Shown in pieces: positions 11,443-21,780 of a stretch of 64,000 bases of DNA. The notes below the pieces were generated by a model. That model had not been told where the DNA came from. It was given only the letters and a program-made list of their open reading frames with translations, and did not search any database. The DNA is from Colias croceus (Eukaryota; Arthropoda; Insecta; Lepidoptera; Pieridae). The translations under genes were made by a program, and so were the position numbers. The stretch covers positions 6,708,501 to 6,772,500 of the forward strand of contig NC_059558.1 of the NCBI RefSeq assembly GCF_905220415.1, read 5' to 3'. Position 1 is the stretch's first letter, and the number at the start of each line of letters is the position of its first letter.

Positions 11443-13278
11443 TTAGAAATTGCTATCCAGATAATTAATGGCGTACCGAATAAATACAGTCATACTATCA
11501 GTGAAAAAGTCAAGATTTTGGTACTGGGAAAGCAAGTCTCCGAGCAACTTTCGTGCTCGCGCGGTGGGCGCGTTCCTAGCGCGGTGCGTTCGTGTGAGCG
11601 GCTGTGCCAAGAGGCGGTGCGGCCGCCGTGCGGTAAGCGTGCCGTCCCCACCACCCCTTGGCAGGCTGAGAATCATTTGCTCCAGAACATCGCGGTTGTC
11701 AATTTTGTTATGCATTATCAAGTAATAATGCACCACCAACAGAATCTTTCTCCTGAGTGCCAACGTATTCAATCCCACCATACCCAATACGTACATCGAT
11801 GGATAGAGATGTGGGTAATATCCGTAGCGACGTTTGTATATACATCGCGCAAACTTACGTTGTATCCTCTCGATCATTAAGGAGTATTTTGATTCATATG
11901 GGTCCCAGATCATAGCACCGTACTCCAGTTTGCTACGCACATAGGCATTAAATAGAAGCATGGCAACTCTTGTGTCATTAAATTCTGAGGAAACTCTAAT
12001 AATGAAGCCAAGGGTTTTGTTAGCTTTCTTGCAAATATCCATCATATGTGAATGAAAGTCAAGTCTACTATCTACAATTAATCCTAGGTCACGTATTACA
12101 TCAATTTTTTCCAATGGAATGTCAAATAAATTATAAGTCATATAAAGAGGAAAACGGGATCGCGAGAAGGTCATAACTTTACACTTGTCCGTATTGAAGG
12201 GCAGGTGATTTGTACTGCTCCACTGAGCTATAGCGTTGATGTCTTCTTGGAGAGCTTTAGCGTCAGAATCATTACGAACCTTCAAAAAGAGCTTTAGATC
12301 GTCCGCAAACATAAGGCACCTCGCAGCTCGTACGGCACTAGGCAGATCGTTTATCATAAGCAGAAACAATGTTGGACCCAACGTACTTCCCTGACTTACT
12401 CCAGAACGCGTATAGTAATCATCTGATTCATGACCAGAAACACGCACAAACTGGCTACGGTCCCTCAGGTAGCTTGAGAAAAATCTTAAAAGCTTAGGAG
12501 TGAAACCTGCCGCAGCCAGCTTCTGGAGTAGAACGTCATTATCAACCAGGTCAAAAGCTTTTTTAAAATCAAAATAGACAGTATCAACCTGGTTACCAAT
12601 GTCCATTTCAGAAGCAACATAATCAATAAAGTTGATATGGTTAGTATTGGTAGACCGGTTTTTACGAAAACCATGTTGACAGTCAACCAGGAAGTTAGAT
12701 ACCTGTTGATTAATTTGGTTATCCAACATTGATTCAAAGATCTTAGCAAATACAGAAAGCACCGCAATAGGCCTAAAGTTCGAGACTTCGGAACTTTTAT
12801 CAGTTTTAGGAACAGGCGTAACTCTAGAATTCTTCCAGCGTTGAGGATATATTGCTTTTTCGAGCGATAAATTATATATGTGTAAAAGCGGCTCTTTTAA
12901 CACTGATACGCAATCTTTGACAAGAAAGGTTGGAATACCGTCAGGTCCTATCGAAGAGCGTAGTTTGAGCCTTTTCATTGCAGCATCTATATCCTTTTCG
13001 CGAAGATAATCAATGGTAATCCGCGTTGAGTCTGGTGAGTAGAAACTCGATGCTGCTTCAGGATCCAGCCGCGGATTACTAGGCTGGAAGACTGACTCAA
13101 AGTAACGAGCAAATGCAGCGGCGGCCTCTGCCCCTTCAACCTTTACATTATCACACATGAAAGATTCACACTTACGTCTGCTTTTCCTCTTATCTTTTAC
13201 GTATTCAAAGAACTTAGCAGGTTCGTCTTTAATACTATCTTGGGTTTTTTTTAATGTGCTGTGAGTACGCATTGTCAA
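11443..13278 (-). pseudogene. LINE-A ORF2 C-terminal part: reverse transcriptase
   Basis: This is a 611-codon open stretch in a third frame, linked to the endonuclease part by a shift in an A8 run (rc of about 13254-13261). It contains SIGPDGIP (about residue 109), SNFRPIAVLSVFAKIFE (167), HGFRKNRST (202), YFDFKKAFD with Asp237, SQGSTLGPTLF (295) and the catalytic FADD at 324-327. It is therefore a complete non-LTR reverse transcriptase with thumb and C-terminal tail, and the RT itself is not interrupted. The family is the Jockey group broadly (Jockey, CR1 and relatives); I cannot fix the clade. It is listed as pseudogene only because ORF2 is broken upstream. The two breaks could also be homopolymer base-calling errors. 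Confidence 0.85.
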
Positions 13279-14355
13279 TTAACATTTTAACATGCCCTCT
13301 ATAGTATTTAAACAGTTCCTTATTAAATATTTTACCCTCAGCCTTGTATTTAGTTAAATGAAAATATTTATGTTTGATATTTCGAATGATCTCTGGAGTA
13401 AACCACGATGGATAAACGTATCGGTCACGTAAACGGCACTGCTTTTTAAGAGGCACGTAAGTACTAATGCATTCATACAATACCTGATAGAATGTTTCAA
13501 CAGCACAGTCAACATCTGTAGTATCCTTTAATTTCGACCAGTTTAATTGGCTTAAGGCTGAGTAGAGTGCACTAAGATCGGCTTTACGAAAGTTCCAATT
13601 TGGTGGTGCATTGGGTCGAGATGTCAAAGGAGCTGACTGTACAGGTGGCAATTCACAACGCAAAAAAGATACTTTAACTAATAACGGCGGATGATATGCG
13701 TCTGGTTGAACTAGAGGCTCAACATTTCCTGAAACCGAAATGTGATTAGATCCGAGCCCACTCAGTACCAAATCCAAAAATCCGTCATACTTATTACATA
13801 CATTATTAAATTGAGTCAATTCACAAAATTCACAGAAGAAGTCAAAATTATTTTTTACATTTATACTACATGAGTTAAGATTAAAATCTCCAACTATTGT
13901 TATTTCAAGGTCAGGATATTGACATATAACATTTTCTATACAATTCAAAACATTTAGATATTGGTGATCATTATAGTTGGGTGGAAGATAAACAACACAG
14001 AACAGAAACTTTACATTTTTCCAACTAACAATAGCAAATATTATTTCCATTTTTTTTCCGACGTAAGCCCATCAACATTTGTAAGTCTGTGCACCGTATA
14101 GCAGTCGCGTACAGCTAGTAACACACCACCCCACCCTACATCACCAGCACGGTCAGCGCGCAACACTTCGTAACCAAGGGGAAACAACTCACCGGAAAGT
14201 ACTGAACTGGTTAGGAATGTTTCCGTGAGAGCTATTATATCACAATCACTCATCAACATATTTTTATTAAATTTTGCCGTTTTTGACCGTAAACCACGCA
14301 CATTTTGGTAAAAAACCTGTATAATTTTAGTTTGTTTCGGATTTTTGCTTGACAC
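13235..14355 (-). pseudogene. LINE-A ORF2 N-terminal part: AP-like endonuclease, frameshifted
   Basis: The endonuclease is split over two frames. The first piece (14355-14041) carries YQNVRG and LTETFL, the catalytic Asn and Glu motifs. The second (14050-13235) carries VYLPP, VGDFNL (Asp/Asn) and DAYHPP (the Asp-His end motif typical of Jockey-group LINEs), then the linker to the RT. The frame change falls in an A8 run at 14050-14057. The endonuclease would nick chromosomal DNA for target-primed reverse transcription. No ATG begins the frame in the ORF1 overlap: the codon at 14355 is GTG. ORF2 may therefore depend on frameshifting or re-initiation, or the start may have been lost. All catalytic motifs are still present. 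Confidence 0.8.
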
Positions 14356-15499
14356 GAAAGTTCTGCCTCCAAGGTTTGATACAAATGTCCTGTGCCCAAT
14401 TGGATGGGGCCATTACAGACTCAGACAGCTTGAATGGGACATCTAGTTTAAACGACGCATAGTGTCCGCGAGCTTTAAGTGCCTCTACGGTACAAACATC
14501 TTCTCCACATATGTTCACGAGATGGGCACGCACCTGCTCCTCAGTAGTACCCTCACGTACATAAAACAAATGAAGGTACCTGCGACGCTCAGCAGCGTGC
14601 AACATTGTTGCACCAGGCGCCGCCGTACCTCGAAGCACGTCCTTAGATAGTCGGGCTGGACGTTCGTTATTTTTGTGACCAACTTTGACCCAATCGCTAG
14701 TTGTTTCCAGATCCTCTACGGCAGCCGAGCGCTCCAAATAGACAATTGCGTCAGGAGGTGAAACCGTTGGTTTAGACCGGGTAGGTAGCGTGCGTTTAGC
14801 GAAATCTCTATCCTGACTAGGTTTGCCCTGCAGAGGTGCGGATGGTGACACCGGAGGTACAGCCTTCGATTTTTGTTTAGAGGCTGGTTTAAGAGGTTGT
14901 TGCTCCGTTTGCGCCGCTTCAATGCTGCACTCTTTCTGTTTTGGTGACAAGTTGTAATTTGGTTGGTCAATAGGTTTTTGAATTGTCAATTTTGAGACAA
15001 TCATTTGCTGAACTATTTCACTGACAAATGAACTAACAAATGGACCGCCAAAAAAACTCTGCAACTCCTCCCTTATAATATTTCTTATTTGATCAATACA
15101 TTTACATTTATTTGTTGTACTCAGTTCCTGTTTTTTTGCTTTTGGTTGGTGGATCTCTGATTCTGGATTATAGTTTTTAACAATATCAGAATTTATTGAA
15201 TTTATTTGGGCTCTGGCGCGACTACCACGGGTCATATTTATAGTGTCCTTTGGTGTAAAAGTAGTATTAATCCCAGAACCACTAGTCGATCTAACCGGAG
15301 TACCACTGTTGTCACCCTTAGGGAGAGGGCACAGTGGACACAACCATCGATCCTTAAAGTGGGTATCATAGCTACTGAAAGTGGTGTGCGTTATATTAAG
15401 ACACGCCAGGTCATATAATTTCTTGCATTTACAACATTCCATAAATTCAAGTGTAACAATTCGCTTACCGCATCCACTGCACGACGCGGACGCCGACAT
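14327..15499 (-). CDS. LINE-A ORF1 protein with PHD-like zinc finger
   Basis: This 390-codon frame is chosen from the ATG at 15497-15499; the frame stays open upstream to 15541 but without an ATG. Residues about 6-55 contain CSGCGK, CCKCKK, a C in DLACLN and CPLCP, a Cys-rich pattern like the PHD-type fingers in ORF1 of CR1/Jockey-group LINEs. The middle is Lys/Pro/Ser-rich linker. The C-terminus (RRYLHLFYVREGTTEEQVR through the Trp-containing end, last 85 residues) resembles the RNA-binding C-terminal domain common in insect LINE ORF1 proteins. The role would be binding element RNA and chaperoning target-primed reverse transcription. It overlaps the ORF2 frame by 29 nt. Its 5' flank to about 15640 is GC-rich and probably element 5' UTR. 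The clade assignment is from motif memory only. Confidence 0.82.
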   Translation of the reverse strand: MSASASCSGCGKRIVTLEFMECCKCKKLYDLACLNITHTTFSSYDTHFKDRWLCPLCPLPKGDNSGTPVRSTSGSGINTTFTPKDTINMTRGSRARAQINSINSDIVKNYNPESEIHQPKAKKQELSTTNKCKCIDQIRNIIREELQSFFGGPFVSSFVSEIVQQMIVSKLTIQKPIDQPNYNLSPKQKECSIEAAQTEQQPLKPASKQKSKAVPPVSPSAPLQGKPSQDRDFAKRTLPTRSKPTVSPPDAIVYLERSAAVEDLETTSDWVKVGHKNNERPARLSKDVLRGTAAPGATMLHAAERRRYLHLFYVREGTTEEQVRAHLVNICGEDVCTVEALKARGHYASFKLDVPFKLSESVMAPSNWAQDICIKPWRQNFRVKQKSETN

Positions 15500-16146
15500 C
15501 GTTGTAATAATAAACGTTTTCTGCGACTGAGTCGAGTCCAAAGTTCACCGCGCAAGCGATAGGCGCACGCGGGGCGGGACGCTCGGGCGGCGAGACTCAG
15601 CTTAGCGGAACGTTGTGCTAGCGATGAATCACCTCGGCCGCTTACCGCGTATTGCAGTGATGAATTAGCCGTTACGAGTTTTGAACGATTTTTTATTTTC
15701 TTTGTAGTTTAAATATATCGTGACAATTATGTGAAAAATTTGCACTGTTCGTTAGCCAAAAAAGTTTACTTTTTAATTATAGTAAATTTAAGGTAAGAAA
15801 TTAGATTTACACACTTGAACTTGAAAAAAAATTCGACAGCAAGTTAGAAAGCGACTTATCTCCGTGACGGTTCACGGGTATGACAATTTAGGTAAAATAT
15901 ACCGCCAAATCTCTTCAAAGCTATACATAAAAATTAAGAGAAAAATCTAGAGTCTATTATAGTAATTGATAGATAGCATTTGAAGACTTAAAAAAGACAA
16001 TGCTCGCGTGACAGATTTTAATACAAATAATAATATATTGGCAGTACTTATACTATTCCTGGCTTAGTACTAGCTATTTTTATTCACAAAGAGGACTAGC
16101 CATCTAATTGTATTAAACATAGGCAAATTGATGGGGTTGGTAGATA

Positions 16147-16433
16147 GGCCAGGAGATACTGACACAAAATTTCGGGTCATTTGTAACAGGATGGCGCGGC
16201 GGTTCTACAGTGGTCTTAGTACGCAATGACAAAAAGAAAAATGATGGTCAGAACGCTGGTACCGGCGGACTAGTCGCGTGGGCGTTAGTCAAAATCGTCG
16301 GATAAATAGCGAAAATCAAAGTCTAGGCGGTAGTGTCATGCCATACTTTTCCGGTGTGACTTAAAGCCATACCGATGTGAATGCGTTGATTTAAAAATAT
16401 GCGTCCGAAATTTTGTGTCAGTATCTCCCGGCC
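16147..16433. mobile_element. MITE with 29-bp TIRs
   Basis: GGCCAGGAGATACTGACACA (16147 on) is mirrored by the right end (16405-16433, ending TGTCAGTATCTCCCGGCC), with one mismatch over 29 bp. TA flanks both ends (16145-16146, 16434-16435). There is no transposase ORF inside. Confidence 0.8.
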
Positions 16434-16710
16434 TATAATAAGAACATTTATTTGATAAAGCTCAAACAGACTTCAAGTAGTGATTTTGCTATGTAGTACG
16501 TACCTATTATTATAGTACATATATGTCAAATAAACAATTACTTATTAACAAAATTCTAAACCGTCTTCAAATTATTAGAACTGGACAAATGATTCCTGCT
16601 TTTCTAGAAGTCGGTTGAAAATAATCATAAAACTTGGTTTATCTTATGAAAAATTACGAAGTAATTATAAATAAACATTACAACTTACATTACATTATAA
16701 CTTACTTTTC

Positions 16711-16841
16711 CTTTCCTACCAGGTTTCCTGGCAGAGATTGCTGTGTAGCAATAAGGCCGCCTATTGTGCAAAATTTTGGTACCCTATAAAATTGTACTAG
16801 ATTTCCTACATTTTGTACAATAAAGTATTGTAAATAAATAA
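16711..16841 (+). mobile_element. LINE 3' UTR fragment
   Basis: Contains GCAGAGATTGCTGTGTAGCA then AATAAGGCCGCC and ends ACAATAAAGTATTGTAAATA. This is the same hairpin plus tail layout as the 57793-58174 element. No coding sequence remains. Confidence 0.65.
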
Positions 16842-17091
16842 ACATTTCATTCGAATAGATAAATTCCTATTTTGATTTCTCCTCTTTATAACAATTGTAT
16901 GCGGTATTTGTAACCAATTCTGAAAAAGTTAAGTATAGAAGTAAAGGGATCTTGGAAATAGGTCACTTTGTCCGAAAATAGAACTTAAAAAGGATGAAAG
17001 CTTATGTCCGAACTATCGTACATTGTGATGTCCCTGTAAGAAAACTAGGGGATTTATATATTAATATTAGTAGGTGTTTCCTTTTCGTTAT

Positions 17092-17303
17092 CACTACATA
17101 GTACAAAACAAAGTCGCTTTCTCTGTCCCTATGTCCCTTTGTATGCTTAATTCTTTAAAACTAAGCAACGGATTTTGATGCGGTTTTTTTTTAATAGGAT
17201 TATAAATAATAAATAAAGGAATAGTGATTTAAGAGGAAGGTTTTAGTATATAATTTATTAGGTTTTAGACAAAGCGGGCGAAGCCGCGGGCGATAAGCTA
17301 GTT
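17092..17303 (+). mobile_element. Lepidopteran SINE-like repeat (family A)
   Basis: Begins CACTACATAGTACAAAACAA, continues GTCGCTTTCTCTGTCCCTAT and ends GAAGCCGCGGGCGATAAGCT. The copy at 21332-21515 is highly similar. Confidence 0.75.
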
Positions 17304-18228
17304 TAATATTTTTAAAGACTGTTACATTACGTAGTTATAAATTATTATCATAGTGAGCAAATTTTTTTCGAACGATAGGAAATTAATTAATGGATGCTCT
17401 AGATTTAATAAAGTCTTTAAATGCAAATCTTTTAGTATTATCTTATTTATTTCGATCGACTATAATAACTTGATGTATTAGCTATGTACTGTCATATAAT
17501 TACGAGCTCTATCTTTACTGGTTGTTGTTATTTTTGTTGTTCTTATACATTCTGATATAAAAGATTCGTATTTTATAGTCAAAATAAAAATCTCAAAAAG
17601 GGCCTAGCTGGTCCATATTGCGTATAATATTCCTATCAATTTTGTCAAAGGTACAAGCAAAGCCGGGACTATAGCTAGTCTATTGCCTATAATGACATAT
17701 AATGCATATATATGTATGCCTATAGCCCGTAATTAGGCTATTTGGTCGATGTACGGTTGCTTATGGGCTGATAATGACGTCATCGCACGCACACATGCAC
17801 AACGCATATGGGAGGCGCTTATGTACCAACAGGTATATAGGCGGAGTGATTTCCAATATGGCTCCGAAAAATTTGTAATGCTTTTCGAGTGCTGTGAAAC
17901 CGTTTCGCGGGAATTGTTATGTGTTGCTATTTTGGAAATGTGGACATTAAAATATGGTTCGTATAAATAATTGTATGCAAGAACATAATAATTATATTAA
18001 TAATATCATATTGATTGAATAGTTTACGGTTTTGTTGGCGGAAAAAATACTTATTTTCTATGGCGTCAAATTTTATCCAGATTCGTTGGATTGTTTGAAC
18101 ATGTCAGGCACACATTTATTCAAAGCTATTCATTGAACATATTACTATCAGATAAACAAATACGGCAAATATACAAAAATCGCAGTAATTACTGAATGTA
18201 ATGTATTTCTCAAAAACTTTTATTACCT

Positions 18229-18409
18229 ACTAGCTGTGCCCGCGACTTCGTCCGCGTGGAATAGCGACTGCATAGTAGTTACTACTTTACATACAATTAT
18301 TTAGTAAACACGTACTACCATAAACAATTCATAGAATTGTCAATAGAATTTATGACTAATCTAAGCTAAAAAACTTACGTACTTTCCGGAAATCCGGATT
18401 GGATTGCTG
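18229..18409 (-). mobile_element. SINE-type end next to the minisatellite
   Basis: Begins CTACTAGCTGTGCCCGCGAC and TTCGTCCGCGTGGAATAGCG, the common terminal block of lepidopteran SINE/LINE ends. The family body is not recognisable and the sequence runs into the minisatellite. Confidence 0.5.
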
Positions 18410-19290
18410 GATTGAAAATGCCCCCTGTAAAATATCTGGAAAATCCCCCGGAAAATGTGTGAAAATGTCCGGGAAATACCCGGAAAATGCGTGAAAATGT
18501 TCGGGAAAAGCGTGGAAAATGCCTGAAAAATCTCCGGAAAATTCCAGGGAAATGTCTGGAAAATATCCGGAAAAAGCGTGGAAAATGCCTGGAAAATCCC
18601 CGGAAAATGCCTGAAAGATGCCCAGAAAATGCCCGGAAAATATTCAAAAAATGCGTGAAAATGTCCGGAAAAGGCGTGGAAAATGCCTGGAAAATTCCCG
18701 GAAAATGTCAGGAAATGTCTGGAAAATGCCTGGAAAATCCCCGGAAAACGCGTGAAAATGTCCGGAAAAAGCGTGGAAAATGCCTGGAAAATCTCCGGAA
18801 AATGTCAGGGAAATGTTCAGAAAATATCCGGAAAATGCGTGAAAATGTCCGGAAAAATCGTGGAAAATGCCTGGAAATCCCCGGAAAAATGTCAGGGAAT
18901 GTCCGGAAAACGCTTGGGAAATGCCTGGGAAATATCTGGAAAATATCCGGAAAAAGCGTGGAAAATGCCTGGAAAATCCCCGTAAATTTCCTGGGAATTA
19001 CCCAGAAAATTCCCGGAAAATATCTGGAAAACGCGTGAAAATGTCCGGAAAAGCGTGGAAAATGCCTGGATAATCTCCGGAAAATGTCAGGGAAATGTCA
19101 GGAAAATGCCTGGGAAATGCCTGGAAAATATCTGGAAAATATCCGCAAAATGCGTGAAATGGTCCGGAAAAGGCGTGGAAAATGCCTGGAAAATCCCCGG
19201 AAAATGCGTGAGGAATTGCCCGGAAAATGCCCGGAAGATATCCGGAAAATGCGTGAAAATGTCCGGAAAAAGCGTGGAAAATGCCACAAA
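18410..19290. repeat. GGAAAAT-type minisatellite with higher-order structure
   Basis: About 880 bp of units close to 11 bp, mostly GGAAAATNCCN or GGAAAAAGCGT variants. They are organised into irregular longer blocks that begin GCGTGAAAATGTCCGGAAAA and recur at about 18489, 18653, 18750, 18837, 19033, 19151 and 19251. Because units are not a multiple of three and lack stops, long frames appear in several frames on both strands (plus-strand products rich in Lys, Gly and Cys). I regard these as by-products of the repeat, not genes. Confidence 0.9.
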
Positions 19291-19737
19291 TTTGCGAAGT
19301 AATTAAAGCAGACAACCAAAAAAAGAAAAAGAAAGCTAAAATCTTTCATATTAAATGTATATGGGATATTCATATTTCATATTATGTACTTAATGTATGG
19401 GAGGGTTTAAAGATATTTTTTTTTTATATTTCTCGATTTATTTAAAAAAAAATGATTACGGCCATTATTAGGTTTAGTACTTTCGATATCAGTTTAAAGT
19501 TTTTTGTTATCTGTAATACTTACAAAAAAAATCTTTACCCAAGATTCTTCCAATGATTGTACCATAATATGTTGCAAATTAACTTTAGTCAACAATTGAC
19601 CACGCGCCAGGATACTTATTTCTACTACATCCTCATGCAAATCGTTATTTTTTATGAACATTGAATCTGTAAATAAAAAAAATGAAAAGATTACTTTACC
19701 TAATTTTATTAAAAAGCTACTAACAAATAAAATTCAG

Positions 19738-20049
19738 TGGAGCAGTGGTGGCTCAGTGGTGAGACCTCGGACTTCGAATCGATAAGTCCGTGGTTCGAGA
19801 CCAGGCGAGCGCGAAGGAAATAAATTGATTTTTCAATTTATCTGCGCATGTTGTAACATCACCACTGCTCGAACGGTGAAGGAAAACATCGTGAGGAAAC
19901 CGACATGTCGAAGAATTAAAAAAGTTCGACGACATGTGTCATCCGCCAACCCGCACTTGGCCAGCGTGGTGGATTATGGCCTGTACCCTCATAGGAGGCC
20001 CGTGTCTCAGCAGTGGGAACGTATATGGGCTGATGATGATGATGATGAT
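19738..20049 (+). mobile_element. SINE with tRNA-Arg(TCG)-like head and (GAT)n tail
   Basis: The head has GGCTCAGTGGTGAGACCTCG (A box), CTTCGAA (anticodon TCG) and GTGGTTCGAGACC (B box, 19790-19802). The body includes AACATCGTGAGGAAACCGAC and CAGCAGTGGGAACGTATATG, sequences seen very widely in moth and butterfly SINEs. It ends in (GAT)n at 20031-20049. It looks full length. Confidence 0.85.
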
Positions 20050-20599
20050 GAAATAAAATTCTATCAAGAACTAAAGTGACCTCCTTTGGGCGTTTAATAT
20101 AGTCTTGTAAAAGTTATACATAAAAATAAAATTTCATCATTTTCTTATTTTGTCGTAACTTCAATTCTAATTAAAAACATGAGTCTAACTATATAATTAA
20201 TTAATATAGAATAAATATAAAAGCTACAACTTACCTTTTGTGGGAACGCAAGAAGGATTTTTTAAAATGTCACAATTAACTGTTAATAATAATAAACATC
20301 TACCCTCACTTGTAAAATTTTATTTAGTATATTCACATAAAATATAAGCACCTGAAGTGGACTCTGGGAAGACATGGGTTAAAAAGTTAAATAAATAAGT
20401 ACAATTAAAAACCCCTCCAACATCATATTATTTAATTTTTAATTATAAATTTGCAAGAAGCGTTAAACATGTAAATTGATTTGATTTTAATGAAGTCTCA
20501 TAGATGGCGCTGTTTCAAATTTGTCTTTATACTACTAAGATTCATTAAACTGTTTCTCTGCCAAAATTACGTAAATGACGTAGTTTTTATAGTGTAAAG

Positions 20600-20996
20600 C
20601 TAGATAATAGCGTGGCTTACCCAAAAACAACATTTAAACATGAGTCTTTAGATTGTACGCTATGTAATACACGGAATACGTTAGAAAAATAAAGGTTCAC
20701 AGCTCCTCCCCCGGAGGTGATAGCATGATAATGTGTATATAAAAGCCTCACCCGACCTGTTAGTAATATTCATGCAAAATTTGAAGTCAATCTATGCGGT
20801 ACTTTTCGAGATTAGCTCGGACAAATATACAGACAAACAGACAAACAGACAAACCGACAAACAGACAAACAGACAAAAATTCTAAAAACTATGTTTTTGG
20901 CTTCTATATCGATTATAGATCATGGATTATGTATTCTTTTAAAAAAATATTCAATGTACAGTTTTGACTTTCCTACGATTTTATTATATGTATAGA
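20600..20996 (-). mobile_element. Lepidopteran repeat with (CAGACAAA)n run (family D)
   Basis: Shares the CAGACAAACAGACAAAC-type run (20829-20877) and the closing CAATGTACAGTTTTGACTTT and TTATTATATGTATAGA blocks with 5598-6068. The other boundary is not clear. Confidence 0.55.
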
Positions 20997-21331
20997 TAAA
21001 ATCTCAAATTTACCATTTTGTATAACATTCAACTTATGATAAGTTAAGAAATGAAGTTACAAGTGATCTTTCACATTAAACACGTTAAGCATTAAGTTAC
21101 AACTTAGCCATACAATAAGCAGCGATCAGTGGGGAACCAATAAGTAATTAAGATGAAGGAAATAGCGTCTGTGCCTCCCTGAGGGAGCAGATACACTGTC
21201 TTTCATATTTGTTATGCTATAGATAACTAGACGTTTAGGACTTTGTAAGAGAACTTCACCTAAAATTTATCAAATTATTTCAATTATTTTAAGCTATTTT
21301 TTTGAAAAAATAATTAGGTAATTTAGAATCA

Positions 21332-21515
21332 TCACTACATAGTATAAAACAAAGTCGCTTTCTCTGTCCCTATGTCCCTTTGTATGCTTAAATCTTTAAA
21401 ACTACGCAACAGATTTTGATGCGGTTTTTTTTAATAGATAGAGTGATTCAAGAGGAAGATTTTAGTTTATTAGGTTTAAGACAAATCAGGCGAAGCCGCG
21501 GGCGGTAAGCCAGTA
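21332..21515 (+). mobile_element. Lepidopteran SINE-like repeat (family A)
   Basis: Same start, middle and end blocks as 17092-17303, with a short internal deletion after TTTTTTTAATAGA. Confidence 0.75.
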
Positions 21516-21654
21516 GATAATAAAACACAATTTCCATCATGAAACTATCCAAAAAACCTCTGGTGCATAAACCATGAACTACTGGATTAGATTAGGTTAT
21601 CTATACAACATGATCCAACTCTTTTCTAACATAAGCCAATTTAATTTTAATAAA

Positions 21655-21780
21655 CTTGTTACCTATTGCCCCGGTTGCATGGAAGAGATCACTGCTAAGT
21701 GATAAGGTTGCCTAATAAATTATGCTGTATAAATTAGTAATAAGTTTCCCATGTACAGTTTTATTAAAGAGAAAATAATA
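21655..21780 (+). mobile_element. LINE 3' UTR fragment
   Basis: Carries GGAAGAGATCACTGCTAAGT and GATAAGGTTGCC, a diverged copy of the hairpin motif seen at 58069 and 16731. It ends in A-rich sequence. Confidence 0.6.

Larger units (their letters stand above)
11215..15640 (-). mobile_element. LINE-A, non-LTR retrotransposon of the Jockey group
   Basis: Full-length or near full-length element reading right to left: GC-rich 5' UTR (about 15542-15640), ORF1, ORF2 (endonuclease plus RT), a 3' UTR of about 225 nt, and a short (AAAT)n tail seen on the plus strand as TTTATTTATTTATTT at 11218-11233. The 5' boundary is uncertain. A 12-nt repeat flanks 11203-11214 and 16023-16034 and may be the target-site duplication, in which case the element extends to 16022. 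Confidence 0.8.

Noticed and set aside
18487..19038. 183-codon Lys/Cys-rich protein gene in the minisatellite
   Set aside because: All neighbouring frames are equally open and give the same repeated peptide, so the opening follows from the stop-free unit.
18410..19290. CRISPR array
   Set aside because: Units are about 11 bp, contiguous and variable, with no unique spacers, and the DNA is eukaryotic.
19745..19815. Functional tRNA-Arg(TCG) gene
   Set aside because: It is only the head of a full SINE; there is no proper acceptor stem.
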